The translations under genes and the position numbers were made by a program. Shown here piece by piece: positions 32,645 through 42,382 of a stretch of 64,000 bases of DNA. Position 1 is the first letter of the stretch; each line of letters starts with the position of its first letter. The notes beneath the pieces were generated by a model. That model searched no databases. It worked only from the letters and a program-made list of their open reading frames with translations, and was not told the origin of the DNA. The stretch spans positions 1 through 64,000 of the forward strand of contig CAZBJJ010000001.1 in the NCBI GenBank assembly GCA_964492245.1, given 5' to 3'. The DNA is from CAZBJJ01 sp964492245 (GTDB lineage: Bacteria; Spirochaetota; Spirochaetia; Treponematales; Breznakiellaceae).

Positions 32645-34841
32645 ACAATTGAACATTTATTTTTTCTCATTCCTGCGAAGTATACGAAAAAATTCTGCTC
32701 GTATTCTCCTTTTTTCTATCTGTCTTTTATCGCTGAGCTTAATAATCTGTCTATTAAATCCTAAAAAAAAGCAAATAGCGAATTTACAAGACTTGAAATT
32801 GGGAAGCATTGCCCCCAAAACCCTATATTCGAATAGGACGATTAGCTATATCGACGAAGAGGCAAGTTTTCAACAACAAAAAGACCTTATTGCAAGCATT
32901 CCCCCGGTATACCGGCGCTCTACCTCTATCGATGCCGAAATTCATTCTGGATTTTTAGATTTCATTCGTTTTTATAGACAAGAACTTAGGACAAAGAATG
33001 ATTTTTCCTCGTTTAAAAAGAATTTCGAAATACGCTATCCTCAGCTTTTTACCGAAAATATTTTAAATTTGCTATTTACCCTGCAAACCCCCGATTATTT
33101 TGTGGAAGAGACCGAAAAACTTTTGGACCGTATTTTAAATATTGGAATAATTGGCAAGGAGGCCCTACAGCAGGGCAATTATACCGGCGATACCATCGAA
33201 ATACAGAGCGAAGGCCAGAAAGGTCGCTTCCTAGCCAAGTCGGCATTAATTTCCAGCGATCGAGTAAGCCAATATATTGCGGAGGAAATATCAAATGCCA
33301 GCTATCCTGCGAGCTTTAAAGAGCTTGCACACCCCGTGATAAAACCCTTTTTAATTGACAATATTTTATTTTCGCCGGAAAAAAGCCTAGAACGGCAGAA
33401 CGAAGCAAAGACAAAACTTACTCCCATCTTAAAGCATATTGACCGCGATGAACACATTATTAAAAAGGGCTTCCCAATTGGCGAGGAAGAAATGCTTCGG
33501 GTGCAGGCCCTTATACAGGCAGAAAAACGCCGAATACCTGCCGACTCAATTGGACGAATTGCAATTACGCTTGTTTTTATGTCTATTAGCTATGTTTTTT
33601 TATTTCACCGAGATGTTGGACTAAAGAGTCAGGTTTTCAAAGAATCGGAGATAAAAAAAGCCTCTTTTTTGGCCTTGTTTTTTTTAATCTATCTTTTTTT
33701 AGCCCGTCTTACCTCGGTATATAGGTTGCCAATTGAAGGCTTTGTCTCTGCAATTTTACTGCCCCAAAATCTTTTTATCATGCTTATTGCCATTTTTCTG
33801 GGAAATAATATGGCCTTTTTTATGGCCTTAATTCTGCCAATTTTAGGCTTTATTGTCTTTTCTTTGGATTTTTCCTCCTGTTTTTTTGCCTTCTTAACTT
33901 CTTTTATTTCTATTATTAGCATAAAGAATATTACTCGGCGCATTGAATTTGTGCGAGCTGCAATTATTCTCTCGCTGGTAGGCCCACTATTAATGCTCCC
34001 CATTCTCTTGGTCAACCAGACATCTTTAGGTAATTATCCCCTGTTTTTAGCCAGCGCTTCTGCAAATGGCCTTGTTTACGGTTTTTTACTTCTTGGTGTC
34101 TTACCCCTCTTCGAATTTCTTTTTAACGCCAACACCGATTTTAGACTGATGGAACTGGCCGACCTCAATTCCCCCCTTTTAAAGAAACTTTTGGCCACAG
34201 CCCCCGGCACCTATAGTCATTCTGTTACCGTAGCAAATTTGGCCGATGCTGCAGCCAAGGAGGTTGGGGCGAATTCACTTTTAGCTAGGGTAGGGGCCTA
34301 TTATCATGATATTGGGAAGGCGGACCAGCCAGAATGGTTTTCAGAAAATCAAGTTTTTTACAATAAACACGATGATATTTCTCCTCGTCTATCTGTGGCA
34401 GTTATTCGCAGCCATTTAAAAACTGGGGTGGAAAAAGCTCGGCAGGCAAGGCTGCCAGAAAGTGTTATCGATATTATTGCAGAACACCATGGCAATTCAG
34501 TTATTGCCTATTTTTACCAGGAGGCCTTAAAAAAAGACAGCCAGGTGAATGCCGAAGATTATTCCTATCCCGGCACTCTTCCCCGCAGTAGGGAATCCAC
34601 CATTGTCATGTTAGCCGACGGTATCGAGGCCTCGGTGCGTTCGATTAAACACCCCACTGTCCCCCGTTTGGAAAAGCAAATTAAGGACTATATTGATAAA
34701 AAAATTAAACTAGGACAGCTTGCCAACTCGGAATTGACAATAAGAGAACTGGAGATGGTGGCCAGCGCATTTTCTAGGGTTTTAGCCGGTCACTACCACT
34801 CCCGTATTGAATATCCCAAAGAGGTACTTAAAAATGAATAG
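32628..34841 (+). CDS. pgpH: PgpH-type membrane HD phosphodiesterase (c-di-AMP)
   Basis: A 737-aa 7TMR-HD protein. One N-terminal TM helix (ILLFSICLLSLSLIICLL) is followed by an extracytoplasmic 7TMR-HDED domain of about 240 residues, a block of about six TM helices (about 310-500), and a cytoplasmic HD domain with TYSHSVTVANLADAAA, YYHDIGKADQPEWF (HD at about 559-560), IIAEHHGNS and LADGIEASVRS. The family cleaves c-di-AMP. Start choice is uncertain: tandem ATGs at 32628 and 32631 overlap the end of phoH and have no strong ribosome-binding site. The stop overlaps ybeY by 8 bases. Inferred to link c-di-AMP with envelope or osmotic control. Confidence 0.9.
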   Translation: MMLNNKQLNIYFFSFLRSIRKNSARILLFSICLLSLSLIICLLNPKKKQIANLQDLKLGSIAPKTLYSNRTISYIDEEASFQQQKDLIASIPPVYRRSTSIDAEIHSGFLDFIRFYRQELRTKNDFSSFKKNFEIRYPQLFTENILNLLFTLQTPDYFVEETEKLLDRILNIGIIGKEALQQGNYTGDTIEIQSEGQKGRFLAKSALISSDRVSQYIAEEISNASYPASFKELAHPVIKPFLIDNILFSPEKSLERQNEAKTKLTPILKHIDRDEHIIKKGFPIGEEEMLRVQALIQAEKRRIPADSIGRIAITLVFMSISYVFLFHRDVGLKSQVFKESEIKKASFLALFFLIYLFLARLTSVYRLPIEGFVSAILLPQNLFIMLIAIFLGNNMAFFMALILPILGFIVFSLDFSSCFFAFLTSFISIISIKNITRRIEFVRAAIILSLVGPLLMLPILLVNQTSLGNYPLFLASASANGLVYGFLLLGVLPLFEFLFNANTDFRLMELADLNSPLLKKLLATAPGTYSHSVTVANLADAAAKEVGANSLLARVGAYYHDIGKADQPEWFSENQVFYNKHDDISPRLSVAVIRSHLKTGVEKARQARLPESVIDIIAEHHGNSVIAYFYQEALKKDSQVNAEDYSYPGTLPRSRESTIVMLADGIEASVRSIKHPTVPRLEKQIKDYIDKKIKLGQLANSELTIRELEMVASAFSRVLAGHYHSRIEYPKEVLKNE

Positions 34842-35292
34842 GGTAGTCTGCACTGTATTAAATGGGAATAATATCAATTGGCTTCCCCGATTAGAAAAAT
34901 TTTCCCTCAAAGTACTCGATATATTGGAGAAAAAAAACTGGGATATTTCAATTGCCCTCTGCAACGATGCCACCATTACAGAATATAACCGCGAATTTCG
35001 GAAAAAAAATGAGCCAACCGACATCCTATCTTTTGAATCGAAATATACGTATGAGGACCCCGCTATTGGTTTGCGTTATCTGGCGGGGGATATTATTATT
35101 TCACTGGATAGCCTGGCAACTAATGCCAAATATTTTTCGGTTCCCATGGACGAAGAACTACGCAGACTGATTATACATGGTATACTGCATTTAGATGGCC
35201 GGGACCACAGTACAAACGATGCAGAGGAGCCCATGCTCATTTATCAGGAACAACTTCTTTCTAAGCTTATAGGAGAAACTATAACTATATGA
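34834..35292 (+). CDS. ybeY: Endoribonuclease YbeY
   Basis: A 152-aa zinc metalloprotein for 16S rRNA 3'-end maturation and ribosome quality control. The signature HGILHLDGRDH (H3XH5XH zinc site) stands near residue 115-125; upstream FRKKNEPTDILSFE and AGDIIISLD are typical. ATG 34834 is chosen because AAAGAGGT lies about 8 bases upstream and homologues start there; a TTG 27 bases earlier is inside pgpH. It overlaps pgpH and the next gene by 8 and 4 bases, so the four genes are tightly coupled. Confidence 0.95.
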   Translation: MNRVVCTVLNGNNINWLPRLEKFSLKVLDILEKKNWDISIALCNDATITEYNREFRKKNEPTDILSFESKYTYEDPAIGLRYLAGDIIISLDSLATNAKYFSVPMDEELRRLIIHGILHLDGRDHSTNDAEEPMLIYQEQLLSKLIGETITI

Positions 35293-36065
35293 ACCTCATT
35301 CACTCTATAAAAAAATTATTAGCAAAGGGACAGTTAAAAAACTCAGATTTTCAAAATTTAAATATCGAAAAACAGGATATGATCCGGGGCATTGTAGAGC
35401 TTTCGGATACCAGTGTAAAAGAGGTTATGGTTCCCCGCATCGACACCGTTTTTTTATCGGTCGATTTGCCCAAAGACGAGCTTTTAGCGCGCATATATGA
35501 AAGTGGACACTCTCGATTTCCGGTATACAAGGATACGATAGACAATGTCATTGGCATTTTATACGTAAAAGATCTACTGCGATATCTTTTTAAGGACGAA
35601 GATTTCGATACCCTAAGTATTCTGCGCAAACCCTATTTTGTGCCCGAATCCAAGCGCATAGATCAGCTTTTGCGAGAGCTACAGCGCAAACACGTGCATA
35701 TAGCGGTAATCGTAGATGAATATGGCGGTGTTTCTGGCATTGTATGCATGGAAGACATTATCGAAGAAATTGTTGGAGACATCCAAGACGAGTTCGACAA
35801 TGAGCGCGAAGACCTTTTGCAAATTGGCGAATCGGTCTATCTCTGCGATACCCGTATTAACCTCGAAGATCTTGCAGAAGAGCTAAATATCCAACTTCCC
35901 TATGAGGATTTCGATACCTTAGGGGGCTTTGTCTTCGATCTCTTTGGAAAAATACCCTTAAAGTTTGAAAAAGCTAGCTGGGAGGGCCATGATTTTATCA
36001 TTCAGGATATGGAAGGCCATAAAATTAATACGGTTAAAATTATTTTATCCCGGGAGACTGAATAG
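35289..36065 (+). CDS. CorC/TlyC-type CBS-pair protein
   Basis: A 258-aa soluble protein: a CBS pair at about 45-165 (VKEVMVPRIDTVFLSVD, GHSRFPVYKDTIDNVIGILY, VAVIVDEYGG-like AVIVDEYGGVSGIV) and a CorC_HlyC domain at about 180-255 (FDTLGGFVFDLFGKIP). It lacks the DUF21 membrane domain, so it is the short CorC form, called TlyC 'hemolysin' in T. pallidum (TP0649). The hemolysin label is historical; in other bacteria CorC works with Mg2+/Co2+ efflux. It overlaps ybeY by 4 bases. Confidence 0.9.
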   Translation: MNLIHSIKKLLAKGQLKNSDFQNLNIEKQDMIRGIVELSDTSVKEVMVPRIDTVFLSVDLPKDELLARIYESGHSRFPVYKDTIDNVIGILYVKDLLRYLFKDEDFDTLSILRKPYFVPESKRIDQLLRELQRKHVHIAVIVDEYGGVSGIVCMEDIIEEIVGDIQDEFDNEREDLLQIGESVYLCDTRINLEDLAEELNIQLPYEDFDTLGGFVFDLFGKIPLKFEKASWEGHDFIIQDMEGHKINTVKIILSRETE

Positions 36066-36068
36066 GCT

Positions 36069-38048
36069 ATGTCCAAAACTCTGCGATTTTTTTTAATTGC
36101 TCTGTTTTTTCCCATGTTTCTTGGCGCTCAGGAAGATGCCTTAGTTTTAGCTTCTCGGGGAGAGCGTGCAATGCTTCTGGAAGACTGGTACGAGGCAAGT
36201 ACCTATTTTACCGAGGCCCTGCGTATAAATTCTTCTTTTTTAACAGCAAGAAAGGGCATGGCTCGGGTCTCCTATGAATTAGGCGAATACGAACAGTCCC
36301 TGCATCACAGTTTTTTGGCAAGAAAGCTTGCACCTACAGATAGCGAGATTATCAGCCTAGAAGTATTTTCCCACATTGCTCTAGGGGACAAAAAATCTGC
36401 CCATGTCCTGCTGGATGCATTATTAAAACGCGAGCCCTATAACCGCGACGCAATGTTTGCAAAGGCCGAGCTGGATATTTTAGAGGGAAGGCCCTCCCAG
36501 GCAAGTTTTATCTATCGCGATTTAACCGAACGCTATCCAGACGACAAAAGGGCATTGATTTCTTTGGCGCTTATTTCTCTGCCAATGGGCAATATTGATA
36601 TGGCCCTAGATTATATCCAAAGGGCCCTTATTCAGCATCCCGACGATGCCAGCGTTTATTATTATGCCGCCTGGCTGGACAGCCAAAATGGAAATTTTAA
36701 CCGGAGTATACTCCGATTAAAACAGGCATTGAGTATAAAGCCAGACTACATAAAGGCCAAACAGCTTTTAGCCACAAGCCTGTATAAAAATGGGCTTTGG
36801 GCAGAGAGCATTGCCCTTGCCGATGAGCTAATCGCCTTAAATAGATCTGGCACCAACGCATGGTATATTAAGGCAATGGCTTTAAATCAACTAAAAAAAT
36901 ATGAAGAAGCTCGGCGCGTTTTAAAAACAGCTCTTGCAATGAGCCCAGAAGACGAATTCTTGCGTTTGGCAATAGAGAACTCTCTATTGGAACATAGCAA
37001 GCTGGAACTGCCCGAGCGCAAAGAATATGCCAATTGGCATTTCGAAAGGGCGCAAAATTTTAGGCAAAAAAACTTAATAGATCAGGCCCGCTATGAATAC
37101 CAGCGAGGCCTTCATTTAGATCCCTATTCACCCCAAAGGGCACATTATGCCGAACTTTTAGGCAGTATGGGCTATCCGAGTTTACAATTGGAAGAATTGA
37201 TATTTATGCAGGACATCGAAATTTCCAATACGTATATCAATGACACCGTAGAATCCTATAATTCCCTTTTAAGCGACTCGCTCCACCGCCAATGGGGGGT
37301 AGAACCCATTCACATTCCCCAGGAAAACTGGAAAATAGCTCTTTTTGTTATCGACAGCGTCTATAATTCAGTACATGTGGATGCCCCACAGTTGGGTTTA
37401 ATTTTGTTAAAGGATTTATTGCGCCAAAGTCCTGGCTACGAGATCCTCGAACTGCCCCATACACAGGAAAGCTTTAGTCGGGCCTGGCGTTTAGCTAGGG
37501 AATCCGGTGCCGATTATTTTATTATATATAATTCAAGTGAATCCGATTTAGATTTTTCGCTCCAGACAGATTTATATAGCGCTCGCAGTGGGGAGCTTAT
37601 AAGAACTTTTCAGAGTTATCAGACGGGGATGGATAAGCTTCGCAACTCGAATCGAAAAATATTGGAAAACATTGTGCAAAGTATACCATTTAGAGCCTCT
37701 GTCTTACAGCGCCAGGGAAACGAGGCCATTGTCTCCGCTGGTCGCATTAGAGGTTTAAAAAAAGGAGACAAATTAATTGCTATTTCTCAGGGCCGGGTAG
37801 AAACTGATATCCACTCATTGGCAATAAAATACGACGAGAAGGATCTTGTTGCCTTTTTAGTGGTCGAAGAATTGGACGACTATGTAAGCCTAGTAAGGGT
37901 CCAGAGAAATGGCTTTTTCGATAGATTAATCAACAAGGACCCCGTTTTTTTAGCCGATGTCGAACAAAACCCCGCTAAGAAACAGGGCAATACCGACATT
38001 CCTTTTATTCCTGCAGAAATTAGATCCTTAATTCGCAGCGCGCGTTAA
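36069..38048 (+). CDS. Exported TPR-repeat protein (TP0648-like by position)
   Basis: A 659-aa protein with a signal peptide (TLRFFLIALFFPMFLGAQ). Residues about 25-330 carry seven or more TPRs ('DWYEASTYFTEALRINSSFL', GEYEQSLHHSFLARKLAPT, KKYEEARRVLKTALAMSP). From about 430 a second domain starts: WKIALFVIDSVYN and ADYFIIYNSSESDLDFSLQ resemble a TolB-N/FlgT-like alpha/beta unit, and 'IRGLKKGDKLIAISQGRVET' resembles the FlgT C-terminal SH3-like domain. It follows corC by 3 bases. Probably a periplasmic scaffold. Its end overlaps the convergent gene by 21 bases. Confidence 0.75.
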   Translation: MSKTLRFFLIALFFPMFLGAQEDALVLASRGERAMLLEDWYEASTYFTEALRINSSFLTARKGMARVSYELGEYEQSLHHSFLARKLAPTDSEIISLEVFSHIALGDKKSAHVLLDALLKREPYNRDAMFAKAELDILEGRPSQASFIYRDLTERYPDDKRALISLALISLPMGNIDMALDYIQRALIQHPDDASVYYYAAWLDSQNGNFNRSILRLKQALSIKPDYIKAKQLLATSLYKNGLWAESIALADELIALNRSGTNAWYIKAMALNQLKKYEEARRVLKTALAMSPEDEFLRLAIENSLLEHSKLELPERKEYANWHFERAQNFRQKNLIDQARYEYQRGLHLDPYSPQRAHYAELLGSMGYPSLQLEELIFMQDIEISNTYINDTVESYNSLLSDSLHRQWGVEPIHIPQENWKIALFVIDSVYNSVHVDAPQLGLILLKDLLRQSPGYEILELPHTQESFSRAWRLARESGADYFIIYNSSESDLDFSLQTDLYSARSGELIRTFQSYQTGMDKLRNSNRKILENIVQSIPFRASVLQRQGNEAIVSAGRIRGLKKGDKLIAISQGRVETDIHSLAIKYDEKDLVAFLVVEELDDYVSLVRVQRNGFFDRLINKDPVFLADVEQNPAKKQGNTDIPFIPAEIRSLIRSAR

Positions 38049-39299
38049 GACCTCGTCTTTTAAGGCCAATCGATAGAGGCAGTCCTGTACCCAGCTCGTC
38101 CCTTCCGAAGGATAACTTCGCTGTGCAAGTAAAAATTCAAACAGGGCAAGGCGGAAATCGCTTCTATAGTACCAGGTCTGTGCCAAATAGAACCGAGCCC
38201 GATTTTCTACCTCTAAGCTGTGTGGAAGCGATAAAAATGCCTGAAGAGAATCTGCTGTTTCGGTCCATTTCGACTGTAAAAAACTTTCTTTAACTATCGA
38301 ATAAAGAGCAAAGGCCTCTCCACCAGTGCTAGGCGAAGAATCGATACCGAACACTTGGGGAAAGAGGATGGGACGTTTTTTAGGGCCCTTCCACATGGCC
38401 AATAATTCCGAGACTGCTTTTTTAGTTCCAGGGCCAATGTCTTGCATATGGGAAGCTGGTTTTGGCCAAGCGTGAAGGATATTGGCAAAGCTATCTTGAG
38501 AAATAAGAGGCAGGGGCATAGACCGTATCCAAGCAGGACTTAAATATAGGCCGGTTCTGTAGCTTCCGGCATCTACTTCTACCGAATAGGCACTTGAGTT
38601 TTCGCCTATAAAAATTCCCGCCTGACCCATTCTTAGGTCGTCTTCCATAATTACCGTGTACCAACATTCAATTCCCGGTACTGGATAATCTACGAAGGGA
38701 CTATCAATATTTGCAATTTGCACAATAACCGCATGAACCAAGTCGTCGATAGAACGCACTGGCTTGGTGCTGCGATATAAAATAGCCTTGCCACTGTCCT
38801 TGGTAGATTGAAAGAAAATATGGACGCTGTCTGCCTCTACCTTTGTGTGCAAAGAGCGTATTGTCATAGGCCGGTCTAAGGGATCTTCGATTTCTAATTC
38901 CAAGCTTTTGGAAGACTTTTGTAAATACACCGGCGTCTGGGTTATATTAGTGGCAAGGGGTAGCTTAGCCTGTGCGCTTGGAAGCCTGGATTCGGGAATT
39001 ACCAGATAATACCAGGGGCCAGGCCCATCTGGCTCGTCGATGCAGGTGAAAATACCAGCAGGTACATAGGCAATAAGCTGGGCAGATGCAGGAAGACTGT
39101 CGGTAATTTCTCGAGGACTGCGATAAATGGTGAGCGAAGCAGAAAAACCTATAGATTCTTTCCAAGAAATAACAACCCTGTCGTTATTCTTCACCTCTGT
39201 CCTTATATCGTAGATACCCGTCCCCAATTCGCTAGCAAATAGATTTACCAGACAGCTGACATACAATAAAGCTATAATACTAAATGGTTTAATCCTCAT
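38028..39299 (-). CDS. Exported protein with FN3-like domains and helical C-terminus
   Basis: A 423-aa protein with a signal peptide (FSIIALLYVSCLVNLFASEL). Residues about 27-115 and 140-230 look like two fibronectin-III-type sandwiches: both contain a D.V.I.W/F pattern with 'TIYRSPREI' or 'AILYRSTKPV' and then 'PGPWYYLVI' or 'GIECWYTVIM'. The last 110 residues are helical and TPR-like (SLEVENRARFYLAQTWYYRS, DFRLALFEFLLAQRSYPS). No enzyme motif is visible. It is transcribed alone on the minus strand, with an AAGGGT close before the ATG. Likely periplasmic binding or scaffold protein; family not recognised. Confidence 0.65.
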   Translation of the reverse strand: MRIKPFSIIALLYVSCLVNLFASELGTGIYDIRTEVKNNDRVVISWKESIGFSASLTIYRSPREITDSLPASAQLIAYVPAGIFTCIDEPDGPGPWYYLVIPESRLPSAQAKLPLATNITQTPVYLQKSSKSLELEIEDPLDRPMTIRSLHTKVEADSVHIFFQSTKDSGKAILYRSTKPVRSIDDLVHAVIVQIANIDSPFVDYPVPGIECWYTVIMEDDLRMGQAGIFIGENSSAYSVEVDAGSYRTGLYLSPAWIRSMPLPLISQDSFANILHAWPKPASHMQDIGPGTKKAVSELLAMWKGPKKRPILFPQVFGIDSSPSTGGEAFALYSIVKESFLQSKWTETADSLQAFLSLPHSLEVENRARFYLAQTWYYRSDFRLALFEFLLAQRSYPSEGTSWVQDCLYRLALKDEVLTRAAN

Positions 39300-39420
39300 A
39301 CCCTTAATTGTCGGTCTTTTAGGTCTTTTAGTCTATATATTTAATACGAATGCGTTAAAAAGCTGGTTCCAGAACAAAACAACTGAGTTTAATATTTGAT
39401 GGTTTGACAGATTTTGGACA

Positions 39421-39732
39421 ATGACGTACTCTATTTTTATGTTTGTCTCTGTCGCTTTGGACCCTGGATCCGAGGACCGGGCTAAAGTTTTAACCGATCT
39501 TTTGCGTCGCTATGGTTTTGAGCCAATTCAGCGTGGGCTCTGGGAATCGGGCATCGTAAGCCCACCTTCTTTAGACCGATTAAAACGCGATTTAGACCGT
39601 GCCACCGATGCATACGATAGAATAAGAGTATATCAGTATCCTGTCGAAGGAAACCTGGTTATAAGTAGCCTAAAAGACAAAAAATGGCGTAAATTAGTTG
39701 CACGGCCTCCTCAAAAGAGAAGACCACAATAG
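39421..39732 (+). CDS. Solitary Cas2-like ferredoxin-fold protein
   Basis: A 103-aa protein with the size and strand/helix order of Cas2: SIFMFVSVALDPGSEDRAKV, LLRRYGFEPIQRGLWES, SLDRLKRDLDRATDAYD, RIRVYQYPVEGNLVI. The Asp after the first strand (VALDPG) could match the metal-site Asp of Cas2. No cas1, other cas gene or CRISPR array occurs anywhere in the window, so a role in spacer acquisition is unlikely. VapD-like RNases share the fold, so a toxin or housekeeping RNase is another option. It starts the plus-strand run leading to prfB, 23 bases before it. No clear ribosome-binding site. Confidence 0.55.
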   Translation: MTYSIFMFVSVALDPGSEDRAKVLTDLLRRYGFEPIQRGLWESGIVSPPSLDRLKRDLDRATDAYDRIRVYQYPVEGNLVISSLKDKKWRKLVARPPQKRRPQ

Positions 39733-39755
39733 CTATCATTTTCATAGGAGCAGAT

Positions 39756-40890
39756 ATGTTTTTGGCAGAATTAAACCCCAGAATTAAGGATTTAGATAAA
39801 AAAATTAACGACACCTGGAGGCGTCTTTGACCCCGAAACTTTAAAATCTAAAATTCAGGAACTGGAAAACGTCTCGATGCAGGAAGGCTTTTGGGAGGAT
39901 GTCTCTAAGGCAGAACAGACCCAAAAAAAATTAAAAACTCTGCGCACTCGCCTAGAACCCTGGCAGGAACTTTTTAACCGGATAGAAGACCTTGCAACCT
40001 TGATCGAGTTGGCCTTAGAAGAAAAAGACGAAGGCCAGGCAGAAGAAATTGAAGAAGAGCTGATTAAACTTGAATCTGTATACGACAAACTCACTATAAC
40101 CGAAATGATGGGCGGCGAGGTCGATTCGCATTCAGCTTTTTTAACGGTACATGCGGGGGCAGGCGGCACCGAGGCCTGCGATTGGGCGAGTATGCTCTAT
40201 AGGATGTACACTCGTTGGGCCGAAAAACAGGGCTTTTCGGTGAGCCTCGTGGACATATTGGAGGCAGAGGGGGGAATTAAATCGGTTACCATCGAAATCG
40301 ACGGCCCCTATGCCTTTGGCTATCTTAAAGGGGAGTCGGGTATACATCGACTAGTGCGCATATCCCCCTTCGACTCGAATGCCCGTCGGCACACCTCGTT
40401 TTCTTCCATCTATGTATTTCCTGTTTTAGACGATTCGATAGAAGTGGATATCAGACCCGAAGACCTTAGGGTCGACACCTACCGTGCCGGTGGTGCCGGT
40501 GGACAGCATGTAAATAAAACTGATAGCGCTATTCGCTTTACCCATCTGCCAACGGGCATTGTCGTTGCCTGCCAGTCGGAGCGGAGCCAGATTAAAAATC
40601 GGGCAACGGCAATGAGCATGTTAAAGGCACGCCTATACGAGTACTACCGGGAAGAAAAAGAAAAAGACAACGAAAAATTTGCCAGCGAAAAAAAAGATAT
40701 ATCCTGGGGGCATCAAATACGCAATTATGTTTTCCAGCCATACACAATGGTCAAAGATGCCCGCACTAAGCTGGAAGTTGGCAATATTCAGGCTGTTATG
40801 GATGGTGAAATTAATGTCTTTATAGAGGAATATTTGCGCTTTGCCTGGCAAGAGAGTAGACAGACAGAAATGGTACAGGATGAAAAATAA
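39756..40890 (+). CDS. prfB: Peptide chain release factor 2, with programmed +1 frameshift
   Basis: RF2 releases peptides at UGA and UAA. Codons 1-24 run from ATG 39756 (GGAG 5 bases upstream) to CTT 39825-39827, then an in-frame TGA at 39828-39830. A +1 shift on CTTTGAC continues from GAC 39829 to 40890, giving 377 aa. The recoding site has every known element: Shine-Dalgarno-like GGAGG at 39817-39821, a 3-base spacer, CTT, then TGAC. Later motifs are SPFDSNARRHTSFSS (SPF, the UGA-reading tripeptide) and RAGGAGGQHVNKTDSAIR (catalytic GGQ). This gives autoregulation by RF2 level. The next gene overlaps the 3' end by 11 bases. Confidence 0.97.
39817..39831 (+). promoter_or_regulatory. RF2 programmed +1 frameshift site
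   Basis: GGAGG, three bases, CTT TGA C: the classical prfB autoregulatory recoding signal with the same spacing as in E. coli. Confidence 0.97.
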
Positions 40891-42382
40891 AATATTTTTT
40901 TTGATATTTATTTTAATCCCCGTTTTTGCCTTTAGTTTTGGCTTTTCTAAAAAAACTGAAGACGCCATTGAAGCAGTACCCAGCCCAGAAAGCGATGCGC
41001 AATGGGTTTTAGGCATTGCTGAACCGCATATTGATCCAGCCATGCAGAGCACAAATCGCCTACAAGCATACGCTTTTGCACAAGAGCTTTTGGCCAGTAT
41101 TATAGATAAAAACATATTGCTAGAACGCAAGGAAATTGAGCTTAGCGGACTGAGCGAACACCGTTCAAATACCGAAGTACAAAAACTACATAAAAATTTA
41201 TTTGATCAAATTAAAACCCGAGACCAACTTATATTTAAGGGCATGCAGGAATGGAAATATCGCAGCGAGTTGGCGAAATCTATTCAGACAATTAAAGACA
41301 CCAAAAAAAAATTGGAGCTGGAAAAAAACAAGGAATACCTAGTAGGGCCACGGGGGAAACTAGATGTACATAAGACCAACAAAGAGGGTGGTTTTTTAAA
41401 TTTTTCCTCCAGCGAACCACATAAAAAATATTGCCTGGAACAAAGGCTGGACGGCCTTTTAGTCCTCGATTTTTTAGCCCGTTACGACTATATTTTATTT
41501 TCTTGGGAATTATATATTCCCTGGCAGCAGGAGGCAATTGCCCGCGATTCTCTAATGTTTTCGCCCGATGTCCAAGAGGATGCCCTGTATGAATCAATTT
41601 TGTATATTTTAAGTTTACTGCAGGGAAGGCCCCTTGCACAAATACAATGTGCTATGGCAGATGAGGAAGATTTTGAGCTTTTTATAGATGGCCGCCCTAT
41701 GAATACAGCTTTAGATTCACTGTTTATCGAGGGGGGCTACCATAAGTTCGATATAAACAAAGAGGGGTATTTGCCAATCTCCCAGACAATTTTTATTAAA
41801 GGTGGGGAACAATTAATATTAAGACCGCATTTACAAGTCCAAAAAACTAAAACTGTTTTTTTAAATATGCAGGATCCACAGGCAGATGACTCCAGCAATA
41901 TCGATATTAGGCTCAACGGCATGTATATTGGCCAAACTCCATTGAGCCTTGAAATTCCAGAGGTTGAGCCAACTGTCCTAAGCCTTCACAAGGATGGCTT
42001 TGCCGACAAAAGCTATCTACTCGAGGAAGATATTGATGGACATTTAGCCTTTAGTATGCCAGAAATTCTTCCTAAAAATAAACAGGTCGAATACAGTAGA
42101 AAGCGTTTTTACATGGCTTTTGGAATTTTTTTTATAAGCCTGCCCGTTTCTTTTTTTGCAAATGCGGCAAGCTCTTCCTATAGCGAGGCATTGTTTCGAA
42201 CGGGGAACCCCATTTTTTACGATCCAGCGGTAACCAGCCTTAGTATTAGCTATGCTGCCTGGACTGGTACCGGACTTCTGTTTGCAAATACTGTTTTCCA
42301 GCTCTATCGCTATCTTGCGGCCAGTAATAATACAGGCCTCATCAAATCTCAAAGAGGAGTAAACAAAAATGGCAAAAAATGA
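40880..42382 (+). CDS. PEGA-domain membrane or exported protein
   Basis: A 500-aa protein. The start at 40880 gives a good signal peptide (MKNKIFFLIFILIPVFAFSF). A helical region of about 230 residues follows. Then come two PEGA-like beta units: 'FELFIDGRPMNTALDSLFIE' with YHKFDINKEGYLPISQ, and 'IDIRLNGMYIGQTPLSLEIP' with TVLSLHKDGF. Two hydrophobic helices close the chain (FGIFFISLPVSFFANAAS and TGTGLLFANTVFQLYRYLAA). PEGA proteins bind surface carbohydrate or other envelope parts in some bacteria, but the ligand here is unknown. It overlaps prfB at the front and ftsY by 14 bases at the back, so it is part of the same operon. Confidence 0.75.
   Translation: MKNKIFFLIFILIPVFAFSFGFSKKTEDAIEAVPSPESDAQWVLGIAEPHIDPAMQSTNRLQAYAFAQELLASIIDKNILLERKEIELSGLSEHRSNTEVQKLHKNLFDQIKTRDQLIFKGMQEWKYRSELAKSIQTIKDTKKKLELEKNKEYLVGPRGKLDVHKTNKEGGFLNFSSSEPHKKYCLEQRLDGLLVLDFLARYDYILFSWELYIPWQQEAIARDSLMFSPDVQEDALYESILYILSLLQGRPLAQIQCAMADEEDFELFIDGRPMNTALDSLFIEGGYHKFDINKEGYLPISQTIFIKGGEQLILRPHLQVQKTKTVFLNMQDPQADDSSNIDIRLNGMYIGQTPLSLEIPEVEPTVLSLHKDGFADKSYLLEEDIDGHLAFSMPEILPKNKQVEYSRKRFYMAFGIFFISLPVSFFANAASSSYSEALFRTGNPIFYDPAVTSLSISYAAWTGTGLLFANTVFQLYRYLAASNNTGLIKSQRGVNKNGKK

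Noticed and set aside
34807..34833. TTG start of ybeY at 34807
   Set aside because: ATG 34834 has a proper ribosome-binding site and gives the usual N-terminus.
35289..36065. Hemolysin function of the TlyC-like gene
   Set aside because: The domain content is that of CorC (CBS pair, transporter-associated domain); the hemolysin name is historical.
39421..39732. Evidence for a CRISPR-Cas locus
   Set aside because: There is only one Cas2-like gene; no cas1, effector gene or repeat-spacer array is visible in the window.
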